From Stomorhina lunata (Eukaryota; Arthropoda; Insecta; Diptera; Rhiniidae), in contig OW121742.1 in NCBI GenBank assembly GCA_933228675.1, forward strand, positions 36,960,779-37,024,778: a stretch of DNA of 64,000 nt. The letters are read 5' to 3'. This document shows positions 57,096 to 64,000 of this stretch, piece by piece. Both the position numbers and the translations under genes were made by a program. Below the pieces are notes generated by a model. It saw nothing but the letters and a program-made list of their open reading frames with translations. It ran no database searches and was not told the origin of the DNA. Position 1 is the first letter of the stretch. Every line of letters starts with the position of its first letter.

Positions 57096-58754
57096 GGGAC
57101 TTTTTAAAACGACCATACGGCAAATAGAGTCTTTGCTAACAGTTACTAACAGTTCAGGGCATCTAACTAAAGGTAGTATTCCAAAGTTGAAGATAATTGA
57201 AAGTAACATCATAAAAATCTTCCATTTCCATAACAATTCCCCTACTTATTACTAAAGCTCAAGACATTCTATTTCACCACTTTACAAAAATTTACTAACA
57301 TCGGAATGGGTCTTAACATTATTGCCCTATAAACAAATTCAACAAGTAACAGTTAACAATGTTTATTTCCTTGAAAATCCAAAGCAAGTTAATAAATCTG
57401 AACCATAAATTCTTCCTACTCCACAGCAAATTTCCCTCAGTGGAAAAACAGCTGGTGAGTATAATAAAATTTTTGACCCATTGCCAAATCTCAGCTCTGT
57501 GGCGTTTGAGAAACACGAGTAAGTTTATAAATACAACTCATAAAATTTTGTTTTTGTTTTGAAATTTTTTTGATACTCCTTAGATGGGTAAACATTTGGC
57601 TCGGCTGCCTGATATTTCAGGCATGTTATATCTCTTAATGTTGTTATTGTTTTTATTTATGTTCCAGCTCCACGTGGTGCGCGCGCATTCTTCTTTTGTT
57701 TTTTGCTGAGTTTTGGGTTATGCTTCGAAAATGTTTCCTCGTGAGTACTTGGGAAAATGAAATGCGTGAAATGAGTAGAAACGAGTAATGCTCAATCATT
57801 GTTCCGTTATGGGAGTCTTTCGCTGATGATGGTTAAGACCATGTGACTCGTTTCGTATTATTTTTAGTAGGGGTATTCACAAGGCTACTTTTATAGCAAG
57901 CAAATGAAGCACATTTTTGGAAAATTTTCTATTAAAACAGAAAATTTTGAAAACAAAAATGTTTCTTTTAAAATAGAAAGTTTTTTAAGGGAACACACAT
58001 TTTGTTTACCATTTTCGTTTCAAAAATCGTATTGTGAGTTACCCTAATGTTTGCAAAATACGTCGATTTCAATGATTTTTTTTTGCTCGGGGCTTCTTTA
58101 AATGATTTATGAATATTCATATGCAGCATTTCTTTGGATTATGACGTTTGAACGGATGGATAGCCTAATCGCTTTATTATTATTATATCCTTTTTATGGG
58201 TTTTGTTTAGTTTTTTGATTAGCAATTTTGATATAATTTTGAGGGTTGTTTTTTCCCCAAAATTTCTATAGTTTTGTCGTGTCTATTTTCGTTTGTCCAA
58301 AAAGTAATTACAAAATATTTATTTCTATATTTTTGGAGATATTTTTATAAAAGAATTCAGTCATGCCTGCAAGGTCCTTGCTAAATTTTTGTCTGTTACT
58401 TTTTTGAATGAATATAAGCGAAAAATGTGTTGCATATTTTCAGGCTGTTTTTTTTTTTGTCGAGGTAATGAAAAGCTTTTCAGTTTTTATAACTATTATA
58501 AATAAAGTGATATGTATATTTAAAGTTTAAGGCTATTTACTAAGAGTAATTATCATATATTTTTGGGTATGACCCAGACACAGACTCATTCATATGTGAT
58601 AACAACTATGAGTTTGGTTCTTTGCAGGAAAATAGACAATGGATTTTTTCATTTAGGATTCAATGGAAAATTTGACAATATTTTCTGTTTTAAAAGAAAA
58701 TTATAGAAAAGTTTCTGTTTCAAAGAAAACTTTTACAAAATTTTAAATTCTCAA
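57096..58754. other. No gene seen
   Basis: Mostly unique AT-rich sequence; the short ORFs here match nothing I recognise. A GC-richer patch CCACGTGGTGCGCGCGC lies at about 57672-57688. Confidence 0.45.
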
Positions 58755-60465
58755 GTCCATTTGCGAAAAATTTTCTTATTAGTAGTCAATATTCGAAAAA
58801 TTTTCTATAAATAGTCAAATTTCGAAAAATTTTCTATTAATAGTCAATTTTCGAAAAATTTCCTATAAAAAGTCAAGTTTCGAAAAATTTCCTATAAAAC
58901 ATCAATTTTCGAAAAATTTCCTATAAAAGGTCACATATTGAAAAATTTTCTATAAAAAGTAAAATTTCGAAAATTTTAATTAAGAAGTCAAATTTAGAAA
59001 AATTTCCTACAAAAAGTTAAATTTCAAAAATTTCCTATAAAAAGTCAAATTTCATAAAATTTCCTATAAAAAGTCAAATTTCATAAAATTTCCTATAAAA
59101 AGTCAAATTTCGAAAAATTGCCTATAAAACATTAATTTTCGAAAAATTTCCTATAAAAGTAAATTTTCAAAAAAATTTCTATAAAAAGTCTAATATCAAA
59201 AAATTTCCGATTAAAAGTCAAATTTCGAAAAATTTCCTATAAAAAGTAAATTTTTGAAAAATTTCTTATAAAAAGTAAATTTTTGAAAAATATCCTATAA
59301 AAAGTAAATTTTTGAAAAATTTCCTATAAAAAATAAATTTTTGAAAAATTTCCTATAAAAAATAAATTTTTGAAAAATTTCCTATAAAAAGTAAATTTTT
59401 GAAAAATTTCATATAAAAAGTAAATTTTTGAAAAATTTCCTATAAAAAGTAAATTTTTGAAAAATTTTCTATAAAAAGTAAATTTTTGAAAAACTTTCTA
59501 TAAAAAGTAAATTTTTGAAAAATTTTCTATAAAAAGTAAATTTTTGAAAAATTTCCTATAAATAGTAAATTTTCGAAAAATTTCCTATAAAAAGTCAATT
59601 TTCGAAAAATTTTTTATATAAAAAGTCAAATTTCGAAAAATTTTTTATATAAAAAGTCAAATTTCGAAAAATTTCCTTTAAAAAGTCAATTTTCGAAAAA
59701 TTTCCTTTAAAAAGTCAATTTTCGAAAAATTTCCTTTAAGAAGTCAATTTTCGAAAATTTTCTTTAAGAAGTAAATTTTTGAAAAATTTCCTATAAAAAG
59801 TCTATTTTTGAAAAATTTCCTATGAAATGTCAAATTTCGAAAAATTGCCTATAAAAAGTCAATTTTCGAAAAATTTCCTATAAAAAGTCAAATTTCAAAA
59901 AATTTTCTATAAATCGTCAATTTTGAAAAAATTTCCTATAAAAAGTCAATTTTCGAAAAATTTCCTAAAAAAAGTAAATTTTTGAAAAGTTTCCTAAAAG
60001 AAGTCAATTTTCAAAAATTTCCTATAAATAGTCAATTTTTAAAAATTTCCTATAAATAGTCCATTTTCGAAAAATTTCCTATAAATAGTCAATTTTCGAA
60101 AAATTTCCTATAAAAAGTTAATTTTTTAAAAAAAATCAATAAATAGTAAATTTTCAAAAATTTCCAATTTTCGAAAAATTTCTTATAAATAGTATATTGT
60201 AGTAAAATTTTCCTATAAATAGTCAATTTTCGAAAATTTCCTAAAAAAAGTAAATTTTTGAAAAGTTTCCTAAAAGAAGTCAATTTTCAAAAATTTCCTA
60301 TAAATAGTCAATTTTTGAAGAATTTCCTATAAGTGGTATATTTTTTAAAAATTTCCTATTAGTAGTCAATTTTCAAAAAATTTCTTATAAATAATCAATT
60401 TTCGAAAAATTTCCTAAAAATAGTAAATTTTCGCAAAATTTCCTATAAATAGTACATTTTGTAAA
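58755..60465. repeat. 29-31-bp minisatellite, reverse orientation
   Basis: About 57 units of AGTCAATTTTCGAAAAATTT, CCTATAAAA, the reverse complement of the msl-3 intron type, mixed with AGTAAATTTTTGAAAAATTT variants at 59240-59560. A ~200-bp block with CCTAAAAGAAGTC recurs at 59960 and 60240. Confidence 0.93.
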
Positions 60466-61109
60466 AACTTAGTTATAAATTAAACTATTAAATATTGCAC
60501 TAAATAACTTAAATTTTTTAAATCTTTTGTTATAATTTGATAAAAATCTAGCATTGAAACTCCATCAATTTGAAACACTCCCATGTTATTTGAGAGATCT
60601 ATGTAATTTTTACACAAAACCTTGAAAATATTTTTATAACAAATTTTTCAAAATTGTAGTTTTTAATGAATTTTTAACAATAAATATAAAATTTCTCAGT
60701 TCAAATTGACGATTTATTTAAACGCCTTAACACTTAAGTTAAATAAATAAACTTCCCATAATTTTCATTTATTTGCTAAAGGAAAAAACTAGTGATTAAT
60801 TAACGTTTAAATTTTAAAGTAACGCATAAAATTACACTTTATTGTTAATTAACACTTTTTAGTAATAAAATGTTTAAATAAATAATTTTACTTTTAATAT
60901 CTGCTACCAAAGAAGTTTAGCAGATTTTGCGGTTGCTGACAAAAAAAAGTAGCAGAAATTATAATTAATGATTTTATATTATTATAACGAATTGGCAAAA
61001 TCAACGAAAATTATATACTTATTATGCATTTAATTAAGATTTAAAAGCTTATAACTCAATAAACATTTGTGGGAGAAAAAAGAAGTAAAAAAAATCTTAT
61101 GAATTAAGA
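60466..61109. other. AT-rich spacer between two arrays, no gene seen
   Basis: Unique AT-rich sequence with no exon candidates. Confidence 0.5.
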
Positions 61110-63255
61110 AATTTTAGCGATTTTTTCTCTAAAAATAAGAAATTTTTAAAAAATGTACTAAAAAAATTAAGAAATTTTTGAAAAATTTCCTAAAAAATTA
61201 AGAAATTTTTGAAAAATTTCCTAAAAAATTAAGAAATTTTTGAAAAATTTCCCATAAAAATAAGAAATTTTGCAAAAATTTCTTATAAAAATAAGAAATT
61301 TTTGAAAAATTTCCTATAAAAATTAGAAATTTTTGAAAATTTTTCTATAAAAATAAGAAATTTTTGAAAATTTTCCTATAAAAATAAGAAATTTTTGTAA
61401 AATTTCGTATAAAAATAAGAAATTTTTGAAAAATTTCCTATAACAATAAGAAATTTTTGAAAAATTTCCTATAAAAATAGGAAATTTTTGAAAAATTTTC
61501 TATAAAGATAGGAAATTTTTGAAAAGTTTCTATAAAACTGAGAAATTTTGGAAAAATTTCCTTTAAAAATAAGAAATTTTTGAAAAATTTCTTGCAAAAA
61601 TAAGAAATTTTTAAAAAATTTCTTATAAAAATTAGAAATTTTTGAAAAATTTAATATAAAAAAAAGAAAATTTTGAAAAATTTCATATAAAAATAAGAAA
61701 TTTTTGAAAAATATCTTATAAAAATAATAAATTTTTGAAAAATTTCTTATAAAAATAGGAAATTTTTGAAAATTTTCTTATAAAAATAAGAAATTTTTGA
61801 AAAATTTCATATAAAAATTAGAAATTTTTGAAAATTTTTCTATAAAAATAAGGAATTTTTGAAAATTTTCCTATAAAAATAAGAAATTTTTGTAAAATTT
61901 CCTATAAAAATAAGAAATTTTTGAAAAATTTTCTATGAAAATAGGAAATTTTTGAAAAGTTTCTATAAAACTGAGAAATTTTGGAAAAATTTCCTATAAA
62001 AATAAAAAATTTTTGAAAAATTTCCTATAAAAATAAAAAATTTTTGAAAAATTTCCTATAAAAATAAAAAATTTTTGAAAAATTTCCTATAAAAATAAAA
62101 AATTTTTGAAAAATTTCCTATAAAAATAAAAAATTTTTGAAAAATTTCTTATAAAAATAAGAAATTTTTAAAAAATTTCTTATAAAAATAAGAAATTTTT
62201 AAAAAATTTCTTATAAAAATAAGAAATTTTTAAAAAATTTCTTATAAAAATAAGAAATTTTTAAAAAATTTCTTATAAAAATAAGAAATTTTTAAAAAAT
62301 TTCTTATAAAAATAAGAAATTTTTAAAAAATTTCTTATAAAAATAAGAAATTTTTGAAAATTTTCTTATAAAAATAAGAAATTTTTGAAAAATTTCTTAT
62401 AAAAATTAGAAATTTTTGAAAAATTTCTTATAAAAATTAGAAATTTTTGAAAAATTTCTTAAAAAAATTAGAAATTTTTGAAAAATTTCCTATAAAAATA
62501 AGAAATTTTTGAAATTTTTTTCTATAAAAATAAGAAACTTTTGAAAAATTTCTTATAAAAACAAGAAATTTTTGAAAAATTTCTTATAAAAATAAGAAAT
62601 TTTTGAAAAATTTCTTATAAAAATAAGAAATTTTTGAAAAATTTCCTATAAAAATAAGAAATTTTTGAAAAATGTCCTATAAAAATAAGAAATTTTTGAA
62701 AGTAGGATTTTTGAAAAATGTTCTATAAAAATAGGAAATTTTTGAAAAAATATCCTATAAAAATAAGAAATTTTTGAAAAAATTTCCTATAAAAAGAAGA
62801 AATTTTTGAAAAAATTTCGTATAAAAATAAGAAATTTTCAAAAATTTTCTTATAAAAATAAGAAACTTTTGAAAAATTTCTTATAAAAATAAGAAATTTT
62901 TGAAAAATTTCTTATAAAAATAAGAATTTTTTGGAAAATTTCTTATAAAAATAAGAAATTTTTGAAAAATTTCTTATAAAAATAAGAAATTTTTGAAAAA
63001 TTTCCTATAAAAATAAGAAATTTTTGAAAAATGTCCTATAAAAATAAGAAATTTTTGAAAGTAGGATTTTTGAAAAATGTTCTATAAAAATAGGAAATTT
63101 TTGAAAAAATATCCTATAAAAATAAGAAATTTTTGAAAAAATTTCCTATAAAAAGAAGAAATTTTTGAAAAAATTTCGTATAAAAATAAGAAATTTTCAA
63201 AAATTTTCTTATAAAAATAAGTAATGTTTGAAAAATTTCCTATAAAAATAAGAAG
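61110..63255. repeat. 31-bp minisatellite, reverse orientation
   Basis: About 69 units of AAATTTTTGAAAAATTTC, TATAAAAATAAG. A ~360-bp block starting GAAAGTAGGATTTTTGAA occurs at about 62697 and again at about 63056. A block with GTTTCTATAAAACTGAG recurs at 61527 and 61957. Confidence 0.93.
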
Positions 63256-64000
63256 TTTTTGATTTTTTTGATTATTTTTCAAAATCAATATGATTGACAT
63301 ATTTTGTCGTCTGTCTTCCTAGTCTGTCTTCATCTTAGCAAAACATAAAACTGGGTATTTTTAAAACCTTATCAAGCGAAACACAAATAAAAATATTCAA
63401 AATTTCGGACCACACGAAAAAAGGAGATTTTAGTGACATTTGTTATTTTGTGCAAAATTAATTATTTATTTGAAAAACAATAAAATAATAATTTATTTGT
63501 CATTTGTTTAAACTTGTCACAATACAAAAATTTTCGAAGAACAAAGTATAGCATCACCCGGCGCCATTCATTGATTTTTTCTAAACAGATTTTTTTTTTT
63601 GAGATTTTTTAAAATCTATCCATGTGCCGATAATCGTCTTAAGTCTATTCTTATTCAAATTTTTGTAATTTATTTTTTCATAATTGATTTTTTTCAATAA
63701 TTTTCGAAACTGAAACCTGTTAAATTGCTATTTCATGAATGATTTTGGTGGACAGGTGCTACTGTATATTTAAGTTTTGTTTAGACAAATTTAATATTTT
63801 AGTTAATTAAATTATAACTTGTTTTTTTATGAATGAAAATCTGCGCATCAAATTCTTGATAAAAAACACTAATTCATTAGAATAACAATAACGCTAATTA
63901 ATTGCTTTGAAAATCAATTTAGTCATTAACTAATGACTTTTTTATTCATTGGAATTTTGTTGTATTTCAATGATCCAGTTAAATCGGTTTAAAAGATAAA
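63256..64000. other. Unique AT-rich end of window, no gene seen
   Basis: No DID exon of formin B or other coding segment recognised on either strand. Confidence 0.45.

Noticed and set aside
57319..57562. 60-67-codon frames on both strands
   Set aside because: Tested as possible missing formin B N-terminal exons; no DID similarity and no consistent splice phases.

Overview
This is nuclear DNA from an insect, almost certainly a calyptrate fly (blow fly, flesh fly or house fly type). The proteins are closest to Drosophila families. The genes are split by GT..AG introns, many only 54-72 nt long. The sequence is very AT-rich, and much of it (very roughly a quarter to a third) is short tandem repeat lying in introns. 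The species cannot be named from the sequence.

Layout. (1) Positions 151-9267, plus strand: the 3' six exons of msl-3, a subunit of the MSL dosage-compensation complex. The window opens inside the chromo-barrel domain and runs through the MRG domain to the stop codon. Introns 3 and 5 are swollen by minisatellites. (2) 9268-12700: the space between two convergent genes, holding a small inverted-repeat transposon, a decayed ~200-bp tandem repeat and a dead RTE-type retrotransposon. (3) 12717-26685, minus strand: 'formin A', an INF2/Form3-type formin with FH1, FH2, a WH2/DAD-like motif and a very long Ser/Arg-rich tail (1990 codons in the window, with a shorter alternative ending). (4) 26700-35345: large minisatellite arrays in alternating orientation, with no recognisable gene. 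(5) 35346-52382, minus strand: 'formin B', a second INF2/Form3-type formin with the same exon plan (1691 codons in the window; its 5' exons lie beyond 64 kb or were not recognised). (6) 52400-64000: repeats, a 541-bp solo LTR with a 4-bp target duplication, a SINE with a (TTA)41 tail, and two more large arrays. This is probably the 5' intron or upstream region of formin B.

How the genes relate. The two formins are diverged tandem copies. Five successive exons match in order and phase (148/139, 851/818, 195/192, 101/101 and 250/250 nt), followed by 380/383. All reading frames are open, so neither looks dead. Formin A shows only the last piece of the DID domain, and I found no N-terminal exons of its own in the 8.7 kb up to formin B. 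Its first visible acceptor has the same phase as the corresponding formin B acceptor. The pair could therefore be two genes, or one transcription unit that joins a shared N-terminus to either of two FH1-FH2-tail cassettes. This is the most interesting possibility in the window.

Repeats. One related family of 29-31-bp minisatellites (core TATAGGAAATTTTTC) occurs in the long introns of msl-3 and of both formins, in both orientations. A separate ~47-bp family fills three introns of formin B only. All coordinates were worked out by eye from the bases. Exon junctions were checked by reading-frame continuity; no alignment or database search was run.
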